Positions 25,601-40,391 are shown, numbered from the stretch's first letter. The stretch: DNA of 64,000 nucleotides from Colletes latitarsis (GCF_051014445.1 NW_027488385.1:1364001-1428000), one strand, 5' to 3'. The notes: a model not told the origin generated them from the sequence alone. Program-made: numbers and translations.

Positions 25601-28600
25601 TGGTACCACTTTACTACGTGATCCAAACCAGAAAAACCCTGGATCTGTTCAACAGGTATGTTAAAAATGCGAAAGCATGACCCTGATGAAGGCAAATCCC
25701 AGACCTTACCGAGTCCTAACCGGCGTTATCCTCTAAAATGTTGATCGTGACCAGGTTTAATTGACTGTTTCAGTGTGGTACCACATTACTACCTGATCCA
25801 AACCAGAAATAACCCAGGACCTGTTCAACAAGTATGTGAAAAACGCGAAACTATGAGCCTGATGTGGGCAATTCCCAGACCTATCCCAGACATAACTTGC
25901 GTTATCCTCTAAAATGTTGATCGTGACCAGGTTTAATTGACTGTTTCAGTGTGGTACCACTTTACTACGTGATCCAAACCAGAAAAACCCTGGATCTGTT
26001 CAACAAGTATGTGAAGAATGCGAAAGTATGGGTCTGATGAGGGCAAATCCCAGGCCTAGCCTAGACCTAGCATGAGTCATCCTCTAAAATATTGTTCGAG
26101 ACCAGGATTAATCGACTGTTTCAGTGTGGTACCACTTTACTACGTGATCCAAACCAGAAAAACCATGGATCTGTTCAACAAGTATGTTAAAAATGCGAAA
26201 GCATGACCCTGATGAAGGCAAATCCCAGACCTATCCCAGACCTAACTTGCGTTGTCCTCCAAAATATTGATGGAAACCAGGTTTAATGGACTGTTTCAGT
26301 GTCGTACCACATTACTACGTGATCCAAACCAGAAAAAACCCAGGATCTGTTCTACAAGTGTGTGAAAAACGCGAAACTATGAGCCTGATGTGGGCAATCC
26401 CCAGACCTATCCCAGGCATAACTTGCGTTATCCTCTAAAATATTGATCGAAACCAGGTTTAATCGACTGTTTCAGTGTGGTACCTCATTATTACGTGTTA
26501 AAACCAGTGAAAGCACAGAATCTGGCCAACAAGTTTGAGAAATATGCGAAAGTATGAGTCTGATGAGGGCAAATCCCAGACCTAACCTAGACATAACATG
26601 CGTTATCCTCTAAAATATTGATCGACACCAGGTTTAATGGACCGTTTCAGTGTGGTACCACATTACTACGGGATCAAACCAGAAAAAGCCCAGAATCTGT
26701 TCAACAAGTATGTGAAGAATGCGCAAGTATGAGTCTGATGAGGGCAAATCCCAGGCCCAACCTAGACATAACATGCGTTATTCTCTAAAATATTGATCGA
26801 AACCAGGTCTAATGGACTGTTTCAGTGTGGTACCACATTAGTACGTGATCCAATCCAGAAAAAGCCCAGGATCTAGCCATCAAGTATGAGAAATATGCGA
26901 AAGTATGAGCCTAATGAGGGCAAATCCCAGGCCTAACCTAGACATAACATGCGTTATCCGCTAAAATATTGATCGAAACCAGGTTTTGATGGACTGTTTC
27001 AGTGTGGTACCACATTACTACGTGATGCAAACCAGAAAAAAACCCAGGATCTGTTCAACAAGCATGTGAAGAATGCGAAGGTATGAGCCAGATGAGGGCA
27101 AATCCTAGACCTAACGCAGACCTAACATGCGTTATCCTCTGAAATATTGGTTGTATCCAGGTTTAACTGACTGTTTCAGTGTGGTACCATTTTACTACGT
27201 GATCCAAACCAGAAATAACCCAGGATCTGTTCCACAAGTATGTGAAGAATGCGAAAGTATGGGTCTGATGAGGGCAAATCCCAGGCCTAGCCTAGACCTA
27301 GCATGAGTCATCCTCTAAAATATTGTTCGAGACCAGGATTAATCGACTGTTTCAGTGTGGTACCACTTTACTACGTGATCCAACCCAGGAATAATACAGG
27401 ATCTGTTCAACAAGTATGTGAAGAATGCGAAAGTATGGGTCTGATTAGGGCAAATCCTAGCCCTAACCCAAACCTAACATGCGTTATCATCAAAAATATT
27501 GATCGAAACCAGGTTTAACTGACTGTTTCAGTGTGGTACCACATTACTACGTGATCCAAACCAGAAAAACCTAGGATCTGTTCAACAAGTATGTGAAGAA
27601 TGCGCAAGTATGAGTCTGACGAGGGCAAATCCCAGGCCCAACCTAGACATAACATGCGTTATTCTCTAAAATATTGATCGTGACCAGGTTTAATTGACTG
27701 TTTCAGTGTGGTACCACTTTACTACGTGATCCAAACCAGAATAAGCCAGGGATTTGCTCAGCAAGTATGTGAAAAACGCGAAAGTATGACCCTGATGAGG
27801 GCAAATCCCAGGCCTAGCCTAGACCTAGCATGAGTCATCCTCTAAAATATTGTTCGAGACCAGGATTAATCGACTGTTTCAGTGTGGTACCACTTTACTA
27901 CGTGATCCAAACCAGAAAAACCATGGATCTGTTCAACAAGTATGTTAAAAATGCGAAAGCATGACCCTGATGAAGGCAAATCCCAGACCTATCCCAGACC
28001 TAACTTGCGTTGTCCTCCAAAATATTGATGGAAACCAGGTTTAATGGACTGTTTCAGTGTCGTACCACATTACTACGTGATCCAAACCAGAAAAAACCCA
28101 GGATCTGTTCTACAAGTGTGTGAAAAACGCGAAACTATGAGCCTGATGTGGGCAATCCCCAGACCTATCCCAGGCATAACTTGCGTTATCCTCTAAAATA
28201 TTGATCGAAACCAGGTTTAATCGACTGTTTCAGTGTGGTACCTCATTATTACGTGTTAAAACCAGTGAAAGCACAGAATCTGGCCAACAAGTATGTGAAG
28301 AATGCGCAAGTATGAGTCTGAAGAGGGCAAATCCTAGACCTAACCCGGACCTAACATGCGATATCCTTTAAAATATTAACCGAGACTAGGTTTCATGGAC
28401 TCTTTCCGTGTGGCACCACTTTACTACTTGATCCAAACCAGAAAAAGCCCAGAATATGGCCATCAAGTATGAGGAATATGCGGAAGTATGAGCCTGATAA
28501 GGGCAAATCCCAGACCTAACCGAGTCCTAACCGGCGTTATCCTCTAAAATGTTGATCGTGACCAGGATTAATCGACTGTTTCAGTGTGGTACCACTTTAC

Positions 28601-28621
28601 TAGGTGATCCAAACCAGAAAT
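19662..28621 (+). repeat. 51-monomer higher-order unit, copy B
   Basis: From about 19,800 to 28,621 I found no differences from copy A in the lines I compared, including rare variants such as GGATTTGTCGACTG (near 13,990 and 22,950) and CAACCCAGGAATAATACAGG (near 18,421 and 27,381). The first ~130 bp differ: they carry the CCCACACC/ATCAAC/CAGGGTT variant set found in A only near 11,300, not the set at the expected position 10,778. At 28,622 B continues into extra sequence ('aacccaggatct') where A runs into its own duplicate ('aatacaggatct'). Confidence 0.9.
20099..21269 (+). repeat. Module M, copy 4 (inside unit B)
   Basis: This module is indistinguishable by eye from copy 3 across its whole length, including the GTGTGCTACCAC variant and CCTCCACATTATTG. 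Confidence 0.85.
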
Positions 28622-30026
28622 AACCCAGGATCTGTTCAACAAGTATGTGAAGAATGCGAAAGTATGGGTCTGATGAGGGCAAATCTCAGGCCTAACCTAG
28701 ACCTAGCATGAGTAATCCTCTAAAATATTGATCGAAAATAGGATTAATCGACTGTTTCAGTGTGGTACCACTTTACTACGTGATCCAAACCAGAAAAACC
28801 CTGGATCTGTTCAACAAGTATGTTAAAAATGCGAAAGCATGACCCTGATGACGGCATATCCCAGACCTATCCCAGACCTAACTTGCGTTGTCCTCCAAAA
28901 TATTGATGGAAACCAGGTTTAATGGACTGTTTCAGTGTGGTACCACATTGCTACGTGATCCAAACCAGAAAAAACCCAGGATCTGTTCAACAAGTATGAG
29001 AAATATGCGAAAATACGACCTGATGAGGGCAAATCCCAGACCTATCCCAGACCGAACTTGCGTTATCCTATAAAATATTGACCGAGACCAGGATTAATCG
29101 TCTGTTTCAGTGTGGTACCTCTTCACTACGTGATCCAAACCAGAAAAAGCCAGGGATCTGTTCAACAAATATGAGAAATATGCGAAAGTATGAGCCTGAT
29201 GAGGGCAAATCCCAGGCCTAACCTAGACATAACATGCGTTATTCTCTAAAATATTGATCGAAACCAGGTCTAATGGACTGTTTCAGTGTGGTACCACATT
29301 AGTACGTGATCCAATCCAGAAAAAGCCCAGGATCTAGCCATCAAGTATGAGAAATATGCGAAAGTATGAGCCTGATGAGGGCAAATCCCGGACTTATCCC
29401 AGACCTAACTTGCTTTCTCCTCTAAAATATTGTCGAGACCAGGATTAAGCGACTGTTTCAGTGTGGTACCACTTTACTACGTGATCCAAACCAGAAATAA
29501 CCCAGGACCTGTTCAACAAGTATGTGATGAATGCGAAAGTATGGGTCTGATGGGGGCAAATCCGGGGCCTAACCTAGGCCAAACATGAGTTATCCTCTAC
29601 AATATTGATCGCAACCAGGTTTAATCGTCTGTCTCTGTGTGGTACCACATTACCACCTGATCCAAGCCAGAAATAACCCAGAATCTGTTGAACAAGTATG
29701 TGATGAATGCGAAAGTATGGGTCTGATGAGGGCAAATCCCAGGCCTAACCTAGACCTAGCATGAGTTATCCTCTAAAACATTGTTCGAGACCAGGACTAA
29801 GCGACAGTTTCAGTGTGGTACCACTTTACTACGTGATCCAAACCAGAAATAACCCAGGACCTGTTCAACAAGTATGTGATGAATGCGAAAGTATGGGTCT
29901 GATGAGGGCAAATCCCAGGCCTAACCTAGACCTAGCATGAGTTATCCTCTAACATATTGTTCGAGACCAGGATTAATCGACTGTTTCAGTGTGGTACCAC
30001 TTTACTACGTGATCCAAACCAGAAAT
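28622..30026 (+). repeat. Eight-monomer extension between units B and C
   Basis: This segment of about 1,405 bp (8 monomers) follows B and extends the higher-order period from 51 to 59 monomers (10,365 bp). Hallmarks are GAAAATAGGATTAATCG, GATGACGGCATATCCC, GCGAAAATACGACCTG, GTACCTCTTCACTACG and AAATCCGGGGCCTAACC. The final ~270 bp also match the sequence just upstream of unit A, so the extension/C boundary is ambiguous. Confidence 0.82.
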
Positions 30027-33000
30027 AATACAGGATCTGTTCAACAAGTATGTGAAGAATGCGAAAGTATGGGTCTGATGAGGGCAAATCCTAGCCCTAA
30101 CCCAAACCTAACATGCGTTATCATCAAAAATATTGATCGAAGCCAGGTTTAACTGACTGTTTCAGTGTGGTACCACATTACTACGTGATCCAAACCAGAA
30201 AAACCTAGGATCTGTTCAACAAGCATGTGAAGAATGCGAAGGTATGAGCCAGATGAGGGCAAATCCTAGACCTAACGCAGACCTAACATGCGTTATCCTC
30301 TGAAATATTGGTTGTATCCAGGTTTAACTGACTGTTTCAGTGTGGTACCACTTTACCACGTGATCCAAACCAGAAATAACCCAGGATCTGTTCCACCAGT
30401 ATGTGAAGAATGCGAAAGTATGGGTCTGATGAGGGCAAATCCCAGGCCTAGCCTAGACCTAGCATGAGTCATCCTCTAAAATATTGTTCGAGACCAGGAT
30501 TAATCGACTGTTTCAGTGTGGTACCACTTTACTACGTGATCCAAACCAGAAATAATACAGGATCTGTTCAACAAGTATGTGAAGAATGCGAAAGTATGGG
30601 TCTGATGAGGGCAAATCCTAGCCCTAACCCAAACCTAACATGCGTTATCATCAAAAATATTGATCGAAACCAGGTTTAACTGACTGTTTCAGTGTGGTAC
30701 CACATTACTACGTGATCCAAACCAGAAAAACCTAGGATCTGTTCAACAAGCATCTGAAGAATGCGAAGGTATGAGCCAGATGAGGGCAAATCCTAGACCT
30801 AACGCAGACCTAACATGCGTTATCCTCTGAAATATTGGTTGTATCCAGGTTTAACTGACTGTTTCAGTGTGATACCACATAACTACGTGATCCAATCCAG
30901 AAAAAACCCAGGAGCTGGCCAACAAGTATGAGAGATATGCGAAAGTATAAGCCTGATGCGGGCAAATCCTGGACCGAACCCAGACCTAACATGCGTTATC
31001 CTCTAAAATATAGATCGAGACCAGGTATAATTGACTGATTCAGTGTGGTACTACATCACTATGTGATCCAATCCAGAAAAAGCAACGGATCTTGCTATCA
31101 AGTATGAGAAATATGCGAAAGTATGAGCCTGATGAGGGCAAATCCCACACCTAACCGAGTCCTAACCGGCGTTATCCTCTAAAATGTTGATCGTGACCAG
31201 GTTTAATTGACTGTTTCAGTGTGCTACCACATTACTACCTGATCCAAACCAGAAATAACCCAGGATCTGTTCAACAAGTATGTGATGAATCCGAAAGTAT
31301 GGGTCTGATGAGGGCAAATCCCAGGCTTAACCTAGGCCTAACATGAGTTATCCTCCACATTATTGATCGAAACCAGGTTTAATCGACTGTCACTGTGTGG
31401 TACCACATTACTACCTGATCCAAACCAGAAATAACCCAGGACCTGTTCAACAAGTATGTGAAAAACGCGAAACTATGAGCCTGATGTGGGCAATTCCCAG
31501 ACCTATCCCAGACATAACTTGCGTTATCCTCTAAAATATTGATCGAAACCAGGTTTAATCGACTGTTTCAGTGTGGTACCACATTACTACGTGTCCAAAC
31601 CAGTGAAAGCACTGAATCTGGCCAACAAGTTTGAGAAATATGCGAAAGTATGAGACTGATGAGGGCAAATCACAGGCCTAACCTAGACCTAGCATGAGTT
31701 AACCTCTAAAATATTGATCGAGACCAGGATTAATCGACTGTTCCAGTGTGGTACCACTTTACTACGTGATCCAAACCAGAAAAACCCTGGATCTGTTCAA
31801 CAAGTATGTGAAGAATGCGAAAGTATGGGTCTGATGAGGGCAAATCCCAGGCCTAGCCTAGACGTAGCATGAGTCATCCTCTAAAATATTGTTCGAGACC
31901 AGGATTAATCGACTGTTTCAGTGTGGTACCACTTTACTACGTGATCCAAACCAGAAAAACCCTGGATCTGTTCAACAAGTATGTTAAAAATGCGAAAGCA
32001 TGACCCTGATGAGGGCAAATCCCAGACCTATCCCAGACCTAACTTGCGTTGTCCTCCAAAATGTTGACGGAAACCAGGTTTAATGGACTGTTTCAGTGTC
32101 GTACCACATTACTACGTGATCCAAACCAGGAAAAACCCAGGATCTGTTCTACAAGTATGTGAAAAACGCGAAACTATGAGCCTGATGTGGGCAATTCCCA
32201 GACCTATCCCAGACATAACTTGCGTTATCCTCTAAAATATTGATCGAAACCAGGTTTAATGGACTGTTTCAGTGTGGTACCACATTAGTACATGATCCAA
32301 ACCAGAATAAGCCCGGGATTTGTTCAACAAGTATGTGAAAAACGCGAAAGTATGAGCCTGATGAGGGCAAATCCCAGGCCTAACCTAGACATAACACGCG
32401 TTATCCGCTAAAATATTGATCGAAACCAGGTCTAATGGACTGTTTCAGTGTGGTACCACATTAGCACATGATCCAAACCAGAATAAGCCAGGGATTTGCT
32501 CAGCAAGTATGTGAAAAACGCGAAAGTATGACCCTGATGAGGGCAAATCCCAGGCCTAATGTAGACCTAACAGGCGTTATCCTCTAAAATATTGATCGAA
32601 ACTAGGTTTAATGCACTTTTTCAGTGTGGTACCACATTACTACGTGATCCAAACCAGAAAAAACCCAGGATCTGTTCAACAAGTATGTGAAGAATGCGCA
32701 AGTATGAGTCTGACGAGGGCAAATCCCAGGCTCAACCTAGACATAACATGCGTTATTCTCTAAAATATTGATGGAAACCAAGTTTAATGGACTGTTTCAG
32801 TGTGGTACCACATTAGTACGTGATACAAACCAGAAAAACCCAGGATCTGTTCAACAAGTATGTGAAATATGCGAAAGTATGGCCCTAATGGGGGCAAATC
32901 CCAGACCTAACCATGACCTAACATGCGTTATTCTTTAAAATATTGATGGAAACCAGGTTTAATGGACTGTTTTAGTGTGGTACCACATTACTACGTGATC

Positions 33001-36000
33001 CAAACCAGAAAAAACCCTGGATCTGTTCAACAAGTATGTGAAAAACGCGAAACTATGAGCCTGATGAGGGCAAATCCCACACCTAACCGAGCCCTAACCG
33101 GCGTTATCCTCTAAAATGTTGATCGTGACCAGGTTTAATTGACTGTTTCAGTGTGGTACCACATTACTACCTGATCCAAACCAGAAATAACCCAGGATCT
33201 GTTCAACAAGTATAAGAGATATGCGAAAGTATGATCCTGATGAGGGCAAATCCCAGGCCTAATCTAGACCTAACATGCGTTATCCTCTAACATATTGTTC
33301 GAGACCAGGATTAGTCGACTGTTTCAGTGTGGTACCACATTACTACCTGATCCAAACCAGAAATAACCCAGGATCTGTTGAACAAGTATGTGATGAATGC
33401 GAAAGTATGGGTCTGATGAGGGCAAATCCCAGGCCTAACCTAGACCTAGCATGAGGTATCCTCTAAAACATTGTTCGTGACCAGGTTTAATTGACTGTTT
33501 CAGTGTGGTACCACATTACTACCTGATCCAAACCAGAAATAACCCAGGACCTGTTCAACAAGTATGTGAAAAACGCGAAACTATGAGCCTGATGTGGGCA
33601 ATTCCCAGACCTATCCCAGACATAACTTGCGTTATCCTCTAAAATATTGATCGAAACCAGGTTTAATCGACTGTTTCAGTGTGGTACCACATTACTACGT
33701 GTCCAAACCAGTGAAAGCACTGAATCTGGCCAACAAGTTTGAGAAATATGCGAAAGTATGAGACTGATGAGGGCAAATCACAGGCCTAACCTAGACCTAG
33801 CATGAGTTACCCTCTAAAATATTGATCGAGACCAGGATTAATCGACTGTTCCAGTGTGGTACCACTTTACTACGTGATCCAAACCAGAAAAACCCTGGAT
33901 CTGTTCAACAAGTATGTGAAGAATGCGAAAGTATGGGTCTGATGAGGGCAAATCCCAGGCCTAGCCTAGACGTAGCATGAGTCATCCTCTAAAATATTGT
34001 TCGAGACCAGGATTAATCGACTGTTTCAGTGTGGTACCACTTTACTACGTGATCCAAACCAGAAAAACCCTGGATCTGTACAACACGTATGTTAAAAATG
34101 CGAAAGCATGACCCTGATGAGGGCAAATCCCAGACCTATCCCAGACCTAACTTGCGTTGTCCTCCAAAATGTTGACGGAAACCAGGTTTAATGGACTGTT
34201 TCAGTGTCGTACCACATTACTACGTGATCCAAACCAGGAAAAACCCAGGATCTGTTGAACAAGTATGTGAAAAACGCGAAACTATGAGCCTGATGAGGGC
34301 AAATCCCAGACCTATCCCAGACCTAAAATGCGTTATCCTCTAAAATATTTATCAAGACCAGGTTTAATTGAATGTTTCAGTGTGGTACCACATTACTACG
34401 TGATCCAATCCAGAAAAAGCCCAGGATCTGGCCATCAAGTATAAGAGATATGCGAAAGTATGACCCTGATGAGGGCAAATCCCAGGCCTAATCTAGACCT
34501 AACATACGTTATCCTCTAAAATATTGATCGAAACTAAGTTTAATGGACTGTTTCAGCGTGGTACCACATTACTACGTGTTCCAATCCAGAAGTAACCCAG
34601 GACCTGTTCAACAAGTATGTGATGAATGCGAAAGTATGGGTCTGATGGGGGCAAATCCCAGGCCTAACCTAGGCCAAACATGAGTTATCCTCTACAATAT
34701 TGATCGAAACCAGGTTTAATCGTCTGTCTCTGTGTGGTACCACATTACTACCTGATCCAACCCAGAAATAACCCAGGATCTGTTGAACAAGTATGTGATG
34801 AATGTGAAAGTATGGGTCTGATGAGGGCAAATGCCAGGCCTAACTTAGACCTAGCATGAGTTATCCTCTAAAACATTGTTCGAGACCAGGATTAAGCGAC
34901 AGTTTCAGTGTGGTACCACTTTACTACGTGATCCAAACCAGAAATAACCCAGGACCTGTTCAACAAGTATGTGATGAATGCGAAAGTATGGGTCTGATGA
35001 GGGCAAATCCCAGGCCTAAGCTAGACCTAGCATGAGTTATCCTCTAACATATTGTTCGAGACCAGGATTAGTCGACTGTTTCAGTGTGGTACCACATTAC
35101 TGCCTGATCCAAACCAGAAATAACCCAGGATCTGTTGAACAAGTATGTGATGAATGTGAAAGTATGGGTCTGATGAGGGCAAATGCCAGGCCTAACCTAG
35201 ACCTAGCATGAGTTATCCTCTAAAACATTGTTCGTGACCAGGTTTAATTGACTGTTTCAGTGTGGTACCACATTACTACCTGATCCAAACCAGAAATAAC
35301 CCAGGATCTGTTGAACAAGTATGTGATGAATGCGAAAGTACGGGTCTGATGAGGGCAAATCCCAGGCCTAACCTAGACCTAGCATGAGATATCCTCTAAA
35401 ACATTGTTCGAGACCAGGACTAAGCGACAGTTTCAGTGTGGTACCACTTTACTACGTGATCCAAACCAGAAATAACCCAGGACCTGTTCAACAAGTATGT
35501 GATGAATGCGAAAGTATGGGTCTGATGAGGGCAAATCCCAGGCCTAACCTAGACCTAGCATGAGTTATCCTCTAACATATTGTTCGAGACCAGGATTAAG
35601 CGACAGTTTCAGTGTGGTACCACATTACTACCTGATCCAAACCAGAAATAATACAGGATCTGTTCAACAAGTATGTGAAGAATGCGAAAGTATGGGTCTG
35701 ATGAGGGCAAATCCTAGCCCTAACCCAAACCTAACATGCGTTATCATCAAAAATATTGATCGAAACCAGGTTTAACTGACTGTTTCAGTGTGGTACCACA
35801 TTACTACGTGATCCAAACCAGAAAAACCTAGGATCTGTTCAACAAGTATGTGAAGAATGCGAAAGTATGGGTCTGATGAGGGCAAATCCCAGGCCTAGCC
35901 TAGACCTAGCATGAGTTATCCTCTAAAATATTGTTCGAGACCAGGATTAATCGACTGTTTCAGTGTGGTACCACTTTACTACGTGATCCAAACCAGAAAA

Positions 36001-38986
36001 ACCCTGGATCTGTTCAACAGGTATGTTAAAAATGCGAAAGCATGACCCTGATGAAGGCAAATCCCAGACCTTACCGAGTCCTAACCGGCGTTATCCTCTA
36101 AAATGTTGATCGTGACCAGGTTTAATTGACTGTTTCAGTGTGGTACCACATTACTACCTGATCCAAACCAGAAATAACCCAGGACCTGTTCAACAAGTAT
36201 GTGAAAAACGCGAAACTATGAGCCTGATGTGGGCAATTCCCAGACCTATCCCAGACATAACTTGCGTTATCCTCTAAAATGTTGATCGTGACCAGGTTTA
36301 ATTGACTGTTTCAGTGTGGTACCACTTTACTACGTGATCCAAACCAGAAAAACCCTGGATCTGTTCAACAAGTATGTGAAGAATGCGAAAGTATGGGTCT
36401 GATGAGGGCAAATCCCAGGCCTAGCCTAGACCTAGCATGAGTCATCCTCTAAAATATTGTTCGAGACCAGGATTAATCGACTGTTTCAGTGTGGTACCAC
36501 TTTACTACGTGATCCAAACCAGAAAAACCATGGATCTGTTCAACAAGTATGTTAAAAATGCGAAAGCATGACCCTGATGAAGGCAAATCCCAGACCTATC
36601 CCAGACCTAACTTGCGTTGTCCTCCAAAATATTGATGGAAACCAGGTTTAATGGACTGTTTCAGTGTCGTACCACATTACTACGTGATCCAAACCAGAAA
36701 AAACCCAGGATCTGTTCTACAAGTGTGTGAAAAACGCGAAACTATGAGCCTGATGTGGGCAATCCCCAGACCTATCCCAGGCATAACTTGCGTTATCCTC
36801 TAAAATATTGATCGAAACCAGGTTTAATCGACTGTTTCAGTGTGGTACCTCATTATTACGTGTTAAAACCAGTGAAAGCACAGAATCTGGCCAACAAGTT
36901 TGAGAAATATGCGAAAGTATGAGTCTGATGAGGGCAAATCCCAGACCTAACCTAGACATAACATGCGTTATCCTCTAAAATATTGATCGACACCAGGTTT
37001 AATGGACCGTTTCAGTGTGGTACCACATTACTACGGGATCAAACCAGAAAAAGCCCAGAATCTGTTCAACAAGTATGTGAAGAATGCGCAAGTATGAGTC
37101 TGATGAGGGCAAATCCCAGGCCCAACCTAGACATAACATGCGTTATTCTCTAAAATATTGATCGAAACCAGGTCTAATGGACTGTTTCAGTGTGGTACCA
37201 CATTAGTACGTGATCCAATCCAGAAAAAGCCCAGGATCTAGCCATCAAGTATGAGAAATATGCGAAAGTATGAGCCTAATGAGGGCAAATCCCAGGCCTA
37301 ACCTAGACATAACATGCGTTATCCGCTAAAATATTGATCGAAACCAGGTTTTGATGGACTGTTTCAGTGTGGTACCACATTACTACGTGATGCAAACCAG
37401 AAAAAAACCCAGGATCTGTTCAACAAGCATGTGAAGAATGCGAAGGTATGAGCCAGATGAGGGCAAATCCTAGACCTAACGCAGACCTAACATGCGTTAT
37501 CCTCTGAAATATTGGTTGTATCCAGGTTTAACTGACTGTTTCAGTGTGGTACCATTTTACTACGTGATCCAAACCAGAAATAACCCAGGATCTGTTCCAC
37601 AAGTATGTGAAGAATGCGAAAGTATGGGTCTGATGAGGGCAAATCCCAGGCCTAGCCTAGACCTAGCATGAGTCATCCTCTAAAATATTGTTCGAGACCA
37701 GGATTAATCGACTGTTTCAGTGTGGTACCACTTTACTACGTGATCCAACCCAGGAATAATACAGGATCTGTTCAACAAGTATGTGAAGAATGCGAAAGTA
37801 TGGGTCTGATTAGGGCAAATCCTAGCCCTAACCCAAACCTAACATGCGTTATCATCAAAAATATTGATCGAAACCAGGTTTAACTGACTGTTTCAGTGTG
37901 GTACCACATTACTACGTGATCCAAACCAGAAAAACCTAGGATCTGTTCAACAAGTATGTGAAGAATGCGCAAGTATGAGTCTGACGAGGGCAAATCCCAG
38001 GCCCAACCTAGACATAACATGCGTTATTCTCTAAAATATTGATCGTGACCAGGTTTAATTGACTGTTTCAGTGTGGTACCACTTTACTACGTGATCCAAA
38101 CCAGAATAAGCCAGGGATTTGCTCAGCAAGTATGTGAAAAACGCGAAAGTATGACCCTGATGAGGGCAAATCCCAGGCCTAGCCTAGACCTAGCATGAGT
38201 CATCCTCTAAAATATTGTTCGAGACCAGGATTAATCGACTGTTTCAGTGTGGTACCACTTTACTACGTGATCCAAACCAGAAAAACCATGGATCTGTTCA
38301 ACAAGTATGTTAAAAATGCGAAAGCATGACCCTGATGAAGGCAAATCCCAGACCTATCCCAGACCTAACTTGCGTTGTCCTCCAAAATATTGATGGAAAC
38401 CAGGTTTAATGGACTGTTTCAGTGTCGTACCACATTACTACGTGATCCAAACCAGAAAAAACCCAGGATCTGTTCTACAAGTGTGTGAAAAACGCGAAAC
38501 TATGAGCCTGATGTGGGCAATCCCCAGACCTATCCCAGGCATAACTTGCGTTATCCTCTAAAATATTGATCGAAACCAGGTTTAATCGACTGTTTCAGTG
38601 TGGTACCTCATTATTACGTGTTAAAACCAGTGAAAGCACAGAATCTGGCCAACAAGTATGTGAAGAATGCGCAAGTATGAGTCTGAAGAGGGCAAATCCT
38701 AGACCTAACCCGGACCTAACATGCGATATCCTTTAAAATATTAACCGAGACTAGGTTTCATGGACTCTTTCCGTGTGGCACCACTTTACTACTTGATCCA
38801 AACCAGAAAAAGCCCAGAATATGGCCATCAAGTATGAGGAATATGCGGAAGTATGAGCCTGATAAGGGCAAATCCCAGACCTAACCGAGTCCTAACCGGC
38901 GTTATCCTCTAAAATGTTGATCGTGACCAGGATTAATCGACTGTTTCAGTGTGGTACCACTTTACTAGGTGATCCAAACCAGAAAT
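30027..38986 (+). repeat. 51-monomer core of the 59-monomer unit, copy C
   Basis: This segment aligns to B at +10,365 and to A at +19,325. It differs from A and B by scattered substitutions, for example ATCGAAGCCAGG near 30,137, GTTCTACAAG near 32,147 (GTTGAACAAG in A and B), GCCCGGGATTTG at 32,311 (GCCAGGG in A and B) and GGATTAGTCG near 33,310 (GGATTTGTCG in A and B). C is therefore slightly older or independently drifted relative to the A/B pair. Confidence 0.88.
30464..31634 (+). repeat. Module M, copy 5 (inside unit C)
   Basis: This full-length module has the CCCAAACC/ATCATC first monomer of copies 1 and 2 combined with the 'caagcatctgaag' and GTGTGCTACCAC variants of copies 3 and 4. 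It is therefore a mosaic of the two haplotypes. Confidence 0.85.
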
Positions 38987-40391
38987 AACCCAGGATCTGT
39001 TCAACAAGTATGTGAAGAATGCGAAAGTATGGGTCTGATGAGGGCAAATCTCAGGCCTAACCTAGACCTAGCATGAGTAATCCTCTAAAATATTGATCGA
39101 AAATAGGATTAATCGACTGTTTCAGTGTGGTACCACTTTACTACGTGATCCAAACCAGAAAAACCCTGGATCTGTTCAACAAGTATGTTAAAAATGCGAA
39201 AGCATGACCCTGATGACGGCATATCCCAGACCTATCCCAGACCTAACTTGCGTTGTCCTCCAAAATATTGATGGAAACCAGGTTTAATGGACTGTTTCAG
39301 TGTGGTACCACATTGCTACGTGATCCAAACCAGAAAAAACCCAGGATCTGTTCAACAAGTATGAGAAATATGCGAAAATACGACCTGATGAGGGCAAATC
39401 CCAGACCTATCCCAGACCGAACTTGCGTTATCCTATAAAATATTGACCGAGACCAGGATTAATCGTCTGTTTCGGTGTGGTACCTCTTCACTACGTGATC
39501 CAAACCAGAAAAAGCCAGGGATCTGTTCAACAAATATGAGAAATATGCGAAAGTATGAGCCTGATGAGGGCAAATCCCAGGCCTAACCTAGACATAACAT
39601 GCGTTATTCTCTAAAATATTGATCGAAACCAGGTCTAATGGACTGTTTCAGTGTGGTACCACATTAGTACGTGATCCAATCCAGAAAAAGCCCAGGATCT
39701 AGCCATCAAGTATGAGAAATATGCGAAAGTATGAGCCTGATGAGGGCAAATCCCGGACTTATCCCAGACCTAACTTGCTTTCTCCTCTAAAATATTGTCG
39801 AGACCAGGATTAAGCGACTGTTTCAGTGTGGTACCACTTTACTACGTGATCCAAACCAGAAATAACCCAGGACCTGTTCAACAAGTATGTGATGAATGCG
39901 AAAGTATGGGTCTGATGGGGGCAAATCCGGGGCCTAACCTAGGCCAAACATGAGTTATCCTCTACAATATTGATCGCAACCAGGTTTAATCGTCTGTCTC
40001 TGTGTGGTACCACATTACCACCTGATCCAAGCCAGAAATAACCCAGAATCTGTTGAACAAGTATGTGATGAATGCGAAAGTATGGGTCTGATGAGGGCAA
40101 ATCCCAGGCCTAACCTAGACCTAGCATGAGTTATCCTCTAAAACATTGTTCGAGACCAGGACTAAGCGACAGTTTCAGTGTGGTACCACTTTACTACGTG
40201 ATCCAAACCAGAAATAACCCAGGACCTGTTCAACAAGTATGTGATGAATGCGAAAGTATGGGTCTGATGAGGGCAAATCCCAGGCCTAACCTAGACCTAG
40301 CATGAGTTATCCTCTAACATATTGTTCGAGACCAGGATTAATCGACTGTTTCAGTGTGGTACCACTTTACTACGTGATCCAAACCAGAAAT
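38987..40391 (+). repeat. Eight-monomer extension after unit C
   Basis: This is the second copy of the extension at 28,622-30,026, exactly 10,365 bp downstream, with few differences (for example GTTTCGGTGTGG near 39,470 where the first has GTTTCAGTGTGG). It shows that the 59-monomer period is itself repeated. Confidence 0.85.
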
